Assembly (NCBI RefSeq): GCF_001666755.1
Contig: NZ_LZJC01000090.1
Location: 1 to 64,000 of the forward strand
Source: Mycobacterium sp. E1214
Lineage (GTDB): Bacteria; Actinomycetota; Actinomycetes; Mycobacteriales; Mycobacteriaceae
DNA: 64,000 nt
Direction of reading: 5' to 3'
The translations under genes and the position numbers were made by a program. Shown here piece by piece: positions 43,012 through 51,371 of this stretch (position 1 is the stretch's first letter; the number at the start of each line of letters is the position of its first letter). A model generated the notes under the pieces. It had not been told where the DNA came from and ran no database searches. It saw only the letters and a list, made by a program, of their open reading frames with translations.

Positions 43012-45015
43012 GTGACGACATCGGCCGGAGTTCTGCCTCCGTCAATCCCGGACAGGTGTAAGCGGCTCTTCCTCGGTCAGCCCCTGACCACCGATCAGCT
43101 GGAAGCCGAGCGGCTGCCGAACAAGATTGCGCTGGGCGCGCTTTCGCCCGACGCGATCTCCTCGACGGCGTACGGCACCGAGCAGATCATGATCGAGCTG
43201 CTGCCGGCCGCCGGGATGTCGGCGTTCACGCTGCTGCTGCCGATCACCGGCGTCATCCTGGTCATCCTGGCGCTGGTGACGGTGTCCTACCGGCAGGTGG
43301 TCATGCGCTACGCGCGATCGGGCGGCTCCTACACCGTGGCGCGGGACAACTTCGGTCCTCGGGTGGCGCAGATCGCCGCGGCGGCGTTGCTGATCGACTA
43401 CGTGGTCACCGTCGCCGTGCAGCCCGCGGCCGCCACCGTCGCCGTGGTGTCGGCGATCCCGGCCCTGCGGCCCTACCACCTGGAGATCACCCTGGCGTCG
43501 GTGGTCCTCATCTGCCTGATGAACCTGCGCGGGCTGCGCCGCTCGGGCCGGATGTTCGCGATCACGACGTACGCCTTCGTCACCATGATCCTGGTGACGA
43601 TCGTGACCGGGTTCGTGCGCGAAATGATCTCGGGCCTACCGAAATACGATCCGCAGCACATCGTCGGGGCCGTCCCGATCCACCAGGGCAACGGCCTGCT
43701 GATGGGCGCGACCGTCCTGATCGTCCTGCGCGCCTTCGCCAACGGCGGCACATCACTGACCGGTGTCGAGGCGATCTCCAACACCGTCAGCCTGTTCCGC
43801 AAGCCCGAGGGCGTCAACGCCCGCAAGGTGCTCACGGTGATGGCCTGCATCCTCGGGTTCCTGCTGGCGGGCGTGGCCTGGCTGGCGCACGTCACCCACG
43901 CCACCCCGTACCTCGACGAGTACCCCTCGATGCTGTCCGAGATCACGCGGGCGGTCTACGGTCACGGGGTGCTCGGCAACGCCCTCTATTTCATGGTGCA
44001 GGCGGCCACCGCGGCCATTCTGTTCACGGGCTGCAACACCAGCTTCAACGGCTTCCCGTCGTTGGCGAATTTCGTTGCCGAGGACCGGTTTCTGCCGCGC
44101 CCGCTGACCAAGCGGGGCCACCGCCTGGTGTTCTCCAACGGCATCCTGCTGCTGACGGCGCTGGCCTTGGTGCTGCTGCTCGTCACCGAGGCCAAGGTGA
44201 GCGCGCTGGTGCCGTTCTTCGCGATCGGCGTGTTCACCGCGTTCTCGATGGCCGGCTACGGCATGGCCAAACACCACCTGACCAACCGCGGTAAGCGCTG
44301 GCGGCTCAACATGATCGCCAACCTAGCCACCGGCCTCATGTCAACGGTCGTCGTGGGCATCTTCGTGGTGGCGAAGTTCACCGAGGGTGCCTGGCTGATC
44401 GTGATCATCTTCCCGCTGCTGGTGTTGATCTTGATGCGGCTCAACCACAAGTACCGCGCCGAGGCCTCGGTCCTGGAGACGACGCTCGAAGAGCATTTCG
44501 ACGTCAGCCGCCACCCGCGGCTACGGGTGCTCGTGTTCGTCGACCACGTGGACCTCGCCGAGATCGAGGCGCTGCGCTACGGCAACGGCTTGCATGCCGA
44601 GGATCTGGCCGCGGTGCACTTCGTGATCGATCAGGACCACGCCGACCGGCTCGAGCAGCGGTGGGAACACTTCGACCACCACACGCCGCTGCGGATGATC
44701 GACTGCCCGGACCGGCACCTCTCCCGCGCCGCGCACGAGTTGGTGTGCCAAGTGCTGCAGGAACATCCGGACAGCAGGCTGACGGTGCTGCTGCCGCGCC
44801 GCACCTATTCGCCACTGCTCGGTCGGCTGCTGCACGACCGGACGGCCGACAGGATGGCCCGGGCCGTCAGCCGGATCCCCGGCGCGACCGCCATCATCGT
44901 GCCCTACGACATCGAATCCCGGATCGCGCGGATCGCCCCCGTTGACATCTCGCTGCGCCACCACGCCGAGCCCACGGGCGGCAGGGTCAGGATCCCCAGC
45001 CCGGTCGGCGACTGA
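43012..45015 (+). CDS. APC-superfamily permease, KimA-like potassium transporter (copy 2)
   Basis: A 667-aa paralogue of the preceding gene, aligning along its whole length. It has the same LGALSPDAISSTAYGTEQIM opening, YARSGGSYTVARDNFG, GVEAISNTVSLFRKPEGVNA, and a C-terminal domain ending ATAIIVPYDIESRIA. Start is GTG 43012 with only a weak AGAAAGCGAG upstream. The 49-bp gap to copy 1 suggests one transcript. The C-terminal tail is about 20 residues longer. Tandem duplication followed by divergence (different affinity or regulation) is the simplest reading. Confidence 0.83.
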   Translation: MTTSAGVLPPSIPDRCKRLFLGQPLTTDQLEAERLPNKIALGALSPDAISSTAYGTEQIMIELLPAAGMSAFTLLLPITGVILVILALVTVSYRQVVMRYARSGGSYTVARDNFGPRVAQIAAAALLIDYVVTVAVQPAAATVAVVSAIPALRPYHLEITLASVVLICLMNLRGLRRSGRMFAITTYAFVTMILVTIVTGFVREMISGLPKYDPQHIVGAVPIHQGNGLLMGATVLIVLRAFANGGTSLTGVEAISNTVSLFRKPEGVNARKVLTVMACILGFLLAGVAWLAHVTHATPYLDEYPSMLSEITRAVYGHGVLGNALYFMVQAATAAILFTGCNTSFNGFPSLANFVAEDRFLPRPLTKRGHRLVFSNGILLLTALALVLLLVTEAKVSALVPFFAIGVFTAFSMAGYGMAKHHLTNRGKRWRLNMIANLATGLMSTVVVGIFVVAKFTEGAWLIVIIFPLLVLILMRLNHKYRAEASVLETTLEEHFDVSRHPRLRVLVFVDHVDLAEIEALRYGNGLHAEDLAAVHFVIDQDHADRLEQRWEHFDHHTPLRMIDCPDRHLSRAAHELVCQVLQEHPDSRLTVLLPRRTYSPLLGRLLHDRTADRMARAVSRIPGATAIIVPYDIESRIARIAPVDISLRHHAEPTGGRVRIPSPVGD

Positions 45016-45081
45016 CCCGGTAGCAACGGACTGCGGTGAGCCGCGGCCCCAGCGGGCCGACGCCCAGGTCACAATAATGCG

Positions 45082-45546
45082 ATGAGTTGGTGGCTCGCGC
45101 AGTCCGAGCACACGTTGACCCAGCGGGTGCCGGCCCGACCGGAGGAGGTCCGCGACTTCTACGTGGACCTGGACAGCCTGGCGCTGTTACACCCGCTGAT
45201 CGTCTCCGTGGAAACGTTGGCGCGCTGTAGAACTGACGACGGTTACCTGCACAGCTATCGCGTGCGGGACCGTATCGCACTCGGACCGTTGACCGTCGGG
45301 ATTACCTACCGCGCCCGGCTGCGCGTGCCGGCGGTGGGTGACGTGCGGACCGAGGCGGATCAGTTCCCGGGCGTGCGCCTGCGCGGAACGGTCCGCTTCG
45401 AGCCGGACCCGGCGGGCGCGCGGGTGACCGAACGGATCCAGATCGCCGCGCCGCGGCCGCTGGCCGGGGTCACGGCGCGGCAGGCGGTCAAGGCGCACCG
45501 CGAGATGTTGGCCGGGCTGGCCGCCCGCTTCGCGGGCCGGTCCTGA
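45082..45546 (+). CDS. SRPBCC-family protein
   Basis: A 154-aa SRPBCC-fold protein. VPARPEEVRDFYVDLDSLAL at residues 15-34 is the typical first strand-helix. YLHSYRVRDRIALGPLTVGI and GTVRFEPDPAGARVTERIQI form the sheet, and a C-terminal helix ends the fold. No RBS is clear. Its stop lies 2 bp from the stop of the convergent SDR. Ligand unknown. It is probably not part of the neighbouring potassium locus functionally. Confidence 0.76.
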   Translation: MSWWLAQSEHTLTQRVPARPEEVRDFYVDLDSLALLHPLIVSVETLARCRTDDGYLHSYRVRDRIALGPLTVGITYRARLRVPAVGDVRTEADQFPGVRLRGTVRFEPDPAGARVTERIQIAAPRPLAGVTARQAVKAHREMLAGLAARFAGRS

Positions 45547-45548
45547 TC

Positions 45549-46322
45549 TCAGGGGCTGCGCCACTGCGAGGACAGCGCCAGCTCGGACAGGTATTTCGTC
45601 GTGCTCCAGCCGCCGTCGACGACGATCGTCTGCCCGTTGATGAAGGCGCCGCCGGGCGAACACAGGAAGGCGACGGTGCTCGCGACGTCGTCGACGGTGC
45701 CCAGCCGCTGGTGCGGCGTCATCTCGGTGTTGATTCGGCGAAACCGCTGATCCTGCAGGCGGTGCTCGGTCATCGCCGTCTGGATCACGCCGGGCGCGAC
45801 GGCGTTGCACCGGATTCCCTGCGCCCCGTATTGGCAGGCGATGTGGGTGGTGAGCGCGGTCAGGCCGCCCTTGGCCGCCGAGTAGGCGCCGCCGCGCAGC
45901 CCGCCCACCACGGCGAACGTCGACGTGACGTTGATGATCGCCGAGCCCGGTTGCAGGTGCGGGAGGACCTCGCGGATGAGCCGGAATGGGGCACGCAGCA
46001 TGAGCCCGAGGAAGTGGTCCAGCGATTCGTCGTCGGTCTCGTGCACCGGCTTGGGGCTGCCGATCCCGGCGATGTTCACCAGGAAATCGATGCGCCCCCA
46101 CCGGTCCACGGCCGCCGCGACCAGGCGCCGGGGCGCGTCGTCCTCGGTCAGGTCCAGGGCGACGGTGGCGATCCGCTCGGCATCGCCGATGCGCTTTGCG
46201 AGCGCCGCCAGCTTGTCGTGGCTGCGTCCCGTCGCCAGCACCGCCATGCCCATCCCGGCGAGCTTGGCGGCGCAGCCCGAACCGATCCCGCCGCTGGCCC
46301 CCGTCACGACCGCTACCTGCAT
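45549..46322 (-). CDS. Short-chain dehydrogenase/reductase (catabolic island)
   Basis: A 257-aa classical SDR with TGASGGIGSGCAAKLA, NIAGIGSPKP, Ser in INVTSTFAVVGG, YSAAKGGLTAL (Tyr, Lys) and the FabG-like C-terminus FINGQTIVVDGGW. ATG 46322 starts one base after the stop of the AMP-ligase gene, so the gene is the last in a four-gene minus-strand operon. It likely oxidises an alcohol intermediate to a ketone in the pathway of this island. Confidence 0.88.
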   Translation of the reverse strand: MQVAVVTGASGGIGSGCAAKLAGMGMAVLATGRSHDKLAALAKRIGDAERIATVALDLTEDDAPRRLVAAAVDRWGRIDFLVNIAGIGSPKPVHETDDESLDHFLGLMLRAPFRLIREVLPHLQPGSAIINVTSTFAVVGGLRGGAYSAAKGGLTALTTHIACQYGAQGIRCNAVAPGVIQTAMTEHRLQDQRFRRINTEMTPHQRLGTVDDVASTVAFLCSPGGAFINGQTIVVDGGWSTTKYLSELALSSQWRSP

Positions 46323-46323
46323 G

Positions 46324-47931
46324 TCACCGCTGTGCTTCCATGAGCGCCGCCTTGATCCGATGTTTGAGTATTTTGCCCGCGTCATTCTTCGGCAGGACGT
46401 CCCAGACGACCACCTGCTCCGGGGCTTTGAACCGCGCGACGCCGCACCGTTGCAGGAAGTCGCGCAGCCCGGCGACGTCCAGGCCGGACGGAGGTGCCGC
46501 CGGAGCGGGCACGACGACGGCGCAGGCCCGCTCCCCGGTGCGCGGGTCGGGCAGGCCGACGACCGCGACCTCCGCGACGCCGGGATGCCCGGCCAGGACG
46601 TCCTCGACCTCCTTGGGTGAGATGTTCTCGCCGTTGCGGATGATGAGGTCCTTGGCGCGTCCCGTGACCACGAGGTAGTCGCCGTCGATCCAGCGCGCCA
46701 GGTCCCCGGTGCGGAAGTAACCCTCGTCGTCGAAGCAGCCGTCCTCGTCGTCGGCGTGGTGGTAGCCGACGAGCATCTGCGGCCCGCGCGCGCAGATCTC
46801 ACCGTCGACCAGCTTGACCTGCGCCACGCCCACGCGACCGTCGGTGTCGGCCGCGTGCTCGACGCACCCGAGCGACCCCACCGTCGTCACCGGTACCTCG
46901 GTGGACCCGTACACGCGGGTGACCACCGCCGCCTCGAAATACGTGGTCGCCCTGCGGATCAGCGTGGCTGGCACCGAAGCGCCGCCGCAGACGAACAGCT
47001 TCAACCGCGGCAGCCGGGTGCCGGCGCGCCCGGCGGCGGCCATCAGCTGCACCAGAAACGGTGTCGCTCCGGCCATGTGCGTACAGCGTTCGCCGTCCAT
47101 CAGGCGGACCGCGTCGTCGGCGTCCCAGCGTTCCATCAGCACGGCGGTGCTGCCCAGCAGCAGCGGGCATTCGAACGCGTAGATGGAACCGCCGATGTGC
47201 GCGATCGGCGAGGCCACCAGGAAGCCGTCACCGGGCTCGACGCGCCAGTGCTGCCGCAGTTGCCGGATCAACGCATGGATCGAATTATGGCTGTGCAGAA
47301 CCCCTTTGGGACGCCCCGTGGTGCCCGACGTGTAGAGGATCATGCGGACCGCGTCGGCGTCGAGTTCCGGCAGGACCCCTCCAACCGCGCCCCGGTGCAC
47401 CAGCTCGGCAAACGACGTGCCGTGGGCGTCGGCGCCGGCCCGCACGAGGACGACCTCGGGCGGGGTCGCCAGGTGCGCGGTCACCCGGTCCAGCATGGCG
47501 GCGTAGTCGTGGCCGGCAAACCGGGAGGGCGCGAACACGATTCGGCTGGCGGCGTCTTCGAGGAGGAAGCGCAATTCCCGGTCGCGCAGCGACGGCAGGA
47601 TGGGGTTAGCCACCATGCCCGCCAGCGTCGCGGCCAGGTAGATCACCGCGGCCTCGTGCCAGTTCGGCAGCATGAACGACACCACGCTGCCCGGGGGATG
47701 GCGCGACGACAGCGCGTGGGCCAGGGACAGCGCCTGGCGGTGCAGGGTCGCACAGTCGAGCCGGACGGCACCGTCGACGATGACGACCCGCTCGGGCGTG
47801 GTGGCGGCGGCCTCTTGCAACGAGTCGGTGAGCGTGCGGCGGGTCCACCAGCCGCGCGCGTAGGCGTCGGCGGCGCGGGCGTCGTCCCAGCGGACGCGAC
47901 GGCCCCCGATCAGCCTGGTGGACGGGCCCAT
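46324..47931 (-). CDS. AMP-dependent acyl-CoA ligase (catabolic island)
   Basis: A 535-aa adenylate-forming ligase. The P-loop is ILYTSGTTGRPKGV, then MAGATPFLVQ, YGSTEVPVT, FRTGDLARWIDGDYL and the C-terminal NDAGKILKHRIKAAL with the catalytic Lys. It resembles cyclohexanecarboxylate-CoA ligase/FadD17-type enzymes more than long-chain FadDs. ATG 47931 shares its A with the stop of the GntR gene. It would thioesterify the acid generated by ring opening, an inference from the neighbouring oxygenases. Confidence 0.88.
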   Translation of the reverse strand: MGPSTRLIGGRRVRWDDARAADAYARGWWTRRTLTDSLQEAAATTPERVVIVDGAVRLDCATLHRQALSLAHALSSRHPPGSVVSFMLPNWHEAAVIYLAATLAGMVANPILPSLRDRELRFLLEDAASRIVFAPSRFAGHDYAAMLDRVTAHLATPPEVVLVRAGADAHGTSFAELVHRGAVGGVLPELDADAVRMILYTSGTTGRPKGVLHSHNSIHALIRQLRQHWRVEPGDGFLVASPIAHIGGSIYAFECPLLLGSTAVLMERWDADDAVRLMDGERCTHMAGATPFLVQLMAAAGRAGTRLPRLKLFVCGGASVPATLIRRATTYFEAAVVTRVYGSTEVPVTTVGSLGCVEHAADTDGRVGVAQVKLVDGEICARGPQMLVGYHHADDEDGCFDDEGYFRTGDLARWIDGDYLVVTGRAKDLIIRNGENISPKEVEDVLAGHPGVAEVAVVGLPDPRTGERACAVVVPAPAAPPSGLDVAGLRDFLQRCGVARFKAPEQVVVWDVLPKNDAGKILKHRIKAALMEAQR

Positions 47932-48677
47932 CAGCCGCGGACGCGGCGCATCGTCATCGAATGACGGAAACGCGACGCGGGATGGGTGTTGACGGTGACC
48001 TGGGCGACCTGCCCGTCGGAGGTGGTGTACGTGCGTTGCACCTGCAGCGCCGGCGCGCCGGGCTCGACGCCGAGCCCGGCGGCCAGCGCCGGGGCGATCA
48101 GCACCGCCGCGACCTCCTGCCGGACCTCGACGACGCTCAGGCCGAACAGGTCCTCGATGAGCGGAAAGATGGGGCCCTCGTGGCGCTGCAACAGCCGCCC
48201 GACCCCCGCGAAGGCACGGTTGATGTGGTACTCGGTGCGGCACAGGGCGGCCTGCGAATCGTCGCCTTTGGGTCGGCGGAACCCGCGGACGGTCAACCAC
48301 TGCTCGTCGCCGGCCAGGCCGGTCCACGCCGCCAAGTCGTCACCGAGTGGCGCCATCGCGATGGAGTCGATCGCGAAACGCGTCTCAGTGGCGAAGGCCA
48401 GCAGGTCGTTGATCGACATGACGTGCTGGACATAGGAATCCGCGGACGGCCGCGGTACCACCAGCGTTCCGGTGCGGGGTCGCGAGGACACCAGGTTGTC
48501 GTCGCGCAGCCGCCGCAACGCCTCCCGAATGGTGTAGCGGCTGACCGAAAACCGTTCGCAGAGCTCATGTTCAGTGGGCAATTGTGAACCGACGGGATAC
48601 ACGCCCTCGACGATGTCCTTGCGCAGCGCCCGTGCCACCTGCAGGTAACGGTGGTCCGCCATCTTGGTGTCCGGCAT
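47931..48677 (-). CDS. GntR-family (HutC/UTRA) transcriptional regulator
   Basis: A 248-aa regulator. The GntR winged helix lies at about residues 8-75 (YLQVARALRKDIVEGVYPVG, LPTEHELCERFSVSRYTIREALRRL). The UTRA effector domain lies at about 95-240. ATG 48677 gives the usual length. It is embedded in the operon between the propeller and ligase genes, so it likely controls both arms of the catabolic island and senses a pathway intermediate. Confidence 0.9.
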   Translation of the reverse strand: MPDTKMADHRYLQVARALRKDIVEGVYPVGSQLPTEHELCERFSVSRYTIREALRRLRDDNLVSSRPRTGTLVVPRPSADSYVQHVMSINDLLAFATETRFAIDSIAMAPLGDDLAAWTGLAGDEQWLTVRGFRRPKGDDSQAALCRTEYHINRAFAGVGRLLQRHEGPIFPLIEDLFGLSVVEVRQEVAAVLIAPALAAGLGVEPGAPALQVQRTYTTSDGQVAQVTVNTHPASRFRHSMTMRRVRG

Positions 48678-48688
48678 CGGCGTGCCCG

Positions 48689-50332
48689 TCAGGTTTCCCG
48701 CCGCAGGGCCAGGACGCTGCCGTCGGCGTCCGCGGAGACGTACAACGTCCCGTCCGGGCCGGCGGCGATCCCGGCGAACGGACCCTGCGGACCCGAGAAC
48801 GGCGGCATGCCGCGCAGCGGCTTGGGCACCACGCCCGGCGGCGCGCCCACCGGCAGATCGGACGCGACGACTTCGCGGGCACCGGTGGTCGCGTCGAACG
48901 CGACGATTTCCTTGGCGCCCGCGTCGACGACGTAGACCCGCCCCGCCGACACCGCGATGCCCTGAGGGCGCTGCAGGCCATCCAGCACCGGGGCGATCGC
49001 GCCACCCGCCACCCGCACCACCCGCCCGGCGCCGGTCTCGGTGACGAGGCAGGTTCCGTCGGCCGCGATCGCGACACCCGTGGGTTCGTGCAGCCCGGAC
49101 GCCAGGGTCTCGACGCCGCCGGTCCGCAGGCACAGCACCCGGCCGGTGCCCATCTCGGCGGTCACGATGGACCCCCCGGGCGCCACGGCGACGCCGTAGA
49201 GCTGGTCGAATCCGCCTGCCAGCACCTCGCTTTCGCTGCCGCCCGGCCGGTATCGGGCCACCTCACCGTTGGCGGTGGTGACGACGAACTCGCCGGCCGC
49301 GCCGTCGACCGCGGCCAGCCCGCGCAGGAAGCCGGGGTATCCGGGGCTGAACAACATGCCCGCGGTCCGCAATGGCCCGCGCTCGGGATCGGGGTCGGGC
49401 TCTAGCGCATACAGGTACGTCCCGTCGGCGATGAACAGGGTGCCGTCGGCGCCGAGCGCGAGGTCCAATGGCCAGTTCAGCCCCCCCGGCAGCACGGTGC
49501 GGCACTCGCCGCCGTCGAGGATCTCGGTGATCTCGCCGGTGAAGTTGGAGACGAACAACCGGTCACCGACGAAGGTCAGGTTGTCCAGTCCAGGGTTCAG
49601 CGTGGCCAGCACCGTGCGCGCGCCGCTACGGGGATCGATGCGCAACACCTGCCCACTGTGTACCTGCGTCGAGACAAGACACCCGGTCGAATCGAACTTG
49701 ACCGCATCGGGAACGCCCAGGTCCCCGGCGACCCGCTCGGGTTCGCCGCCGTCGGGGTGGATGCGCCAGATCTCGTTGGCGGTCATCAGCGGGAAATACA
49801 ACAACCCGTCGGGCCCGACCTCCATCGCGTTCGGCGACGGCGCGTTCTCCAGCAACACCCGCGGCGCTCCGCCGGCCATGTCGAATTCCAGGAGGCGCCC
49901 GCCGTCGCGGCATTCGCCGATGAACAGTCGGTCCCGGTGCACGGTGATGCCGTTCGCCGACGGCACGTCGTCGCGTAGCACCCGGGTATGACCGCCCGCG
50001 TCGCGCACACTCACCCGGCCGTCCATCACCTCGGTGGCATAGAGGTTTCCGCGGGAATCGAACGCCACGTCGTCCGGGCCGACGATGTCGCCGCCCTTGG
50101 CGCTGACCGTGTCGAGGCGCCCGGTCGCCAGGTCGAGCGCGCTGACCTGGCTGCCGGTCACCTGAGCGATGTAGACGCGGCCGTCCGGCCCGGTGCGCAG
50201 CCCGTTGGCGCCGAAGAGCCGGCTCGGCGCTGTCAGGCGCGCGAGCGCCCAGCCCGGCGCGAGCCGCGGCCCACGCGGGGGCGAGTAGCGGCCGTCGAGG
50301 CGCACCGGTCGAGTCGTCACCGGTCGGACCAT
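48689..50332 (-). CDS. SMP-30/NHL-type double beta-propeller protein (possible lactonase)
   Basis: A 547-aa protein made of repeated PDGxxYxA/GxxY blades, for example GLRTGPDGRVYIAQ, VAFDSRGNLYATE, ALGADGTLFIAD and VAIAADGTCLVTE. The count suggests two six-bladed propellers in tandem, the second starting near residue 310. Single-propeller SMP-30 relatives are metal-dependent lactonases. Beside a Baeyer-Villiger monooxygenase, lactone hydrolysis is an attractive role, but metal ligands were not mapped. No signal peptide is visible. ATG 50332 is the first gene of the minus-strand operon, divergent from the SDR at 50474. Confidence 0.78.
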   Translation of the reverse strand: MVRPVTTRPVRLDGRYSPPRGPRLAPGWALARLTAPSRLFGANGLRTGPDGRVYIAQVTGSQVSALDLATGRLDTVSAKGGDIVGPDDVAFDSRGNLYATEVMDGRVSVRDAGGHTRVLRDDVPSANGITVHRDRLFIGECRDGGRLLEFDMAGGAPRVLLENAPSPNAMEVGPDGLLYFPLMTANEIWRIHPDGGEPERVAGDLGVPDAVKFDSTGCLVSTQVHSGQVLRIDPRSGARTVLATLNPGLDNLTFVGDRLFVSNFTGEITEILDGGECRTVLPGGLNWPLDLALGADGTLFIADGTYLYALEPDPDPERGPLRTAGMLFSPGYPGFLRGLAAVDGAAGEFVVTTANGEVARYRPGGSESEVLAGGFDQLYGVAVAPGGSIVTAEMGTGRVLCLRTGGVETLASGLHEPTGVAIAADGTCLVTETGAGRVVRVAGGAIAPVLDGLQRPQGIAVSAGRVYVVDAGAKEIVAFDATTGAREVVASDLPVGAPPGVVPKPLRGMPPFSGPQGPFAGIAAGPDGTLYVSADADGSVLALRRET

Positions 50333-50354
50333 AGCAATCGGGCAATGGTCCAGA

Positions 50355-50423
50355 CAATAGCCCCAATAGCCCGGGGATTCTCGGGCCGACCCCCTTGACG
50401 AGCCCGCACGCCCGGAGAATCAT
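50355..50423. promoter_or_regulatory. Divergent promoter region of the catabolic island
   Basis: CAATAGCCC occurs twice in tandem (50355-50372). A rightward promoter candidate has TTGACG at 50395-50400, a 17-bp spacer and AATCAT at 50418-50423. The 141-bp gap separates the two arms of the island and should contain the GntR operator. CTGGTACGGAC near 50450 is a weaker operator candidate. Confidence 0.4.
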
Positions 50424-50473
50424 GCTCTCTGATGAGTGCACGCCGTTATCTGGTACGGACAAATTCCTGACCG

Positions 50474-51337
50474 ATGGGACATGACCTTCTCGACCTCGCC
50501 GGGCGCATCGTCGTGGTCTCCGGGGCCGCGGGTGGCGGCATCGGGACCGCGATCACCCGCACGGTCGCCGAGGCCGGCGCGACGGTGATCGCCGTCAGCC
50601 GGAGGCAGGACAACCTCGACCGCCACCTCGCGCCCCTGCGCGACGCCGGCCTACCGGTCGTGCCCCTCGCCGCCGACGCCTCGACCGACGACGGCATCGC
50701 CGCCACGCTCGAGGCGGCGCGCGCGGCCAGTGGCGAACTGTATGGGCTGGTCAACGTCGCCGGCGGCGCCGACCCCGCAACCTGGATGCCGTCCACCCGG
50801 GTGACCCGCGGCGACTGGCGCGACCTGTTCGCGCGCAACCTGGAGACGATGTTCTTCATGAGCCAGGCCGTCGCCGCGGAGTTGCGGGGCCGTGGCCGGC
50901 CTGGCTCGATCGTGTCCCTCTCCTCGATCAGCGGGATGAACACCGCCCCCTTCCACATCGCTTACGGCACGGCCAAGGCCGCGATCGCGGCCGCCACCCG
51001 CACCATGGCGGTCGAACTGGCCGGGACCGACGGGACACCGGCGATCCGGGTCAACGCGGTCGCCCCGGGGGTCATCAAGACGCCGGCGTCCGGCACCTAC
51101 GTCGACGACGACGCCGAGCGCGACCGGCGCGCCATCGCGATGGGACGGCGCGGCTGCCCGGAGGAGATCGCAGGAACCGTGCTGTTCCTGCTGTCGGACC
51201 TGTCCAGCTACGTCACCGGGCAGACGCTGTTGGTCGACGGCGGGCTGAACCTGAAATGGGGCCACCTGGGCGCCGACAACACGTCGCTGTTCCTCAAGGA
51301 CGAGGCGTTCCGCGCGGCCATCACGGACGGGGCCTGA
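50474..51337 (+). CDS. Short-chain dehydrogenase/reductase (catabolic island)
   Basis: A 287-aa SDR with VVVSGAAGGGIGTAITRTVA, NVAGGADP in place of NNAG, Ser in VSLSSISGM, YGTAKAAIAA and the FabG-like end YVTGQTLLVDGG followed by a 30-residue extension. ATG 50474 is the first gene of the plus-strand arm. The Rieske oxygenase follows 34 bp later. It may dehydrogenate a dihydrodiol or alcohol produced by the oxygenase. Confidence 0.88.
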   Translation: MGHDLLDLAGRIVVVSGAAGGGIGTAITRTVAEAGATVIAVSRRQDNLDRHLAPLRDAGLPVVPLAADASTDDGIAATLEAARAASGELYGLVNVAGGADPATWMPSTRVTRGDWRDLFARNLETMFFMSQAVAAELRGRGRPGSIVSLSSISGMNTAPFHIAYGTAKAAIAAATRTMAVELAGTDGTPAIRVNAVAPGVIKTPASGTYVDDDAERDRRAIAMGRRGCPEEIAGTVLFLLSDLSSYVTGQTLLVDGGLNLKWGHLGADNTSLFLKDEAFRAAITDGA

Positions 51338-51371
51338 GTCGCCGGCGGCGACCAGAGAGCGAGGAGGGGCG

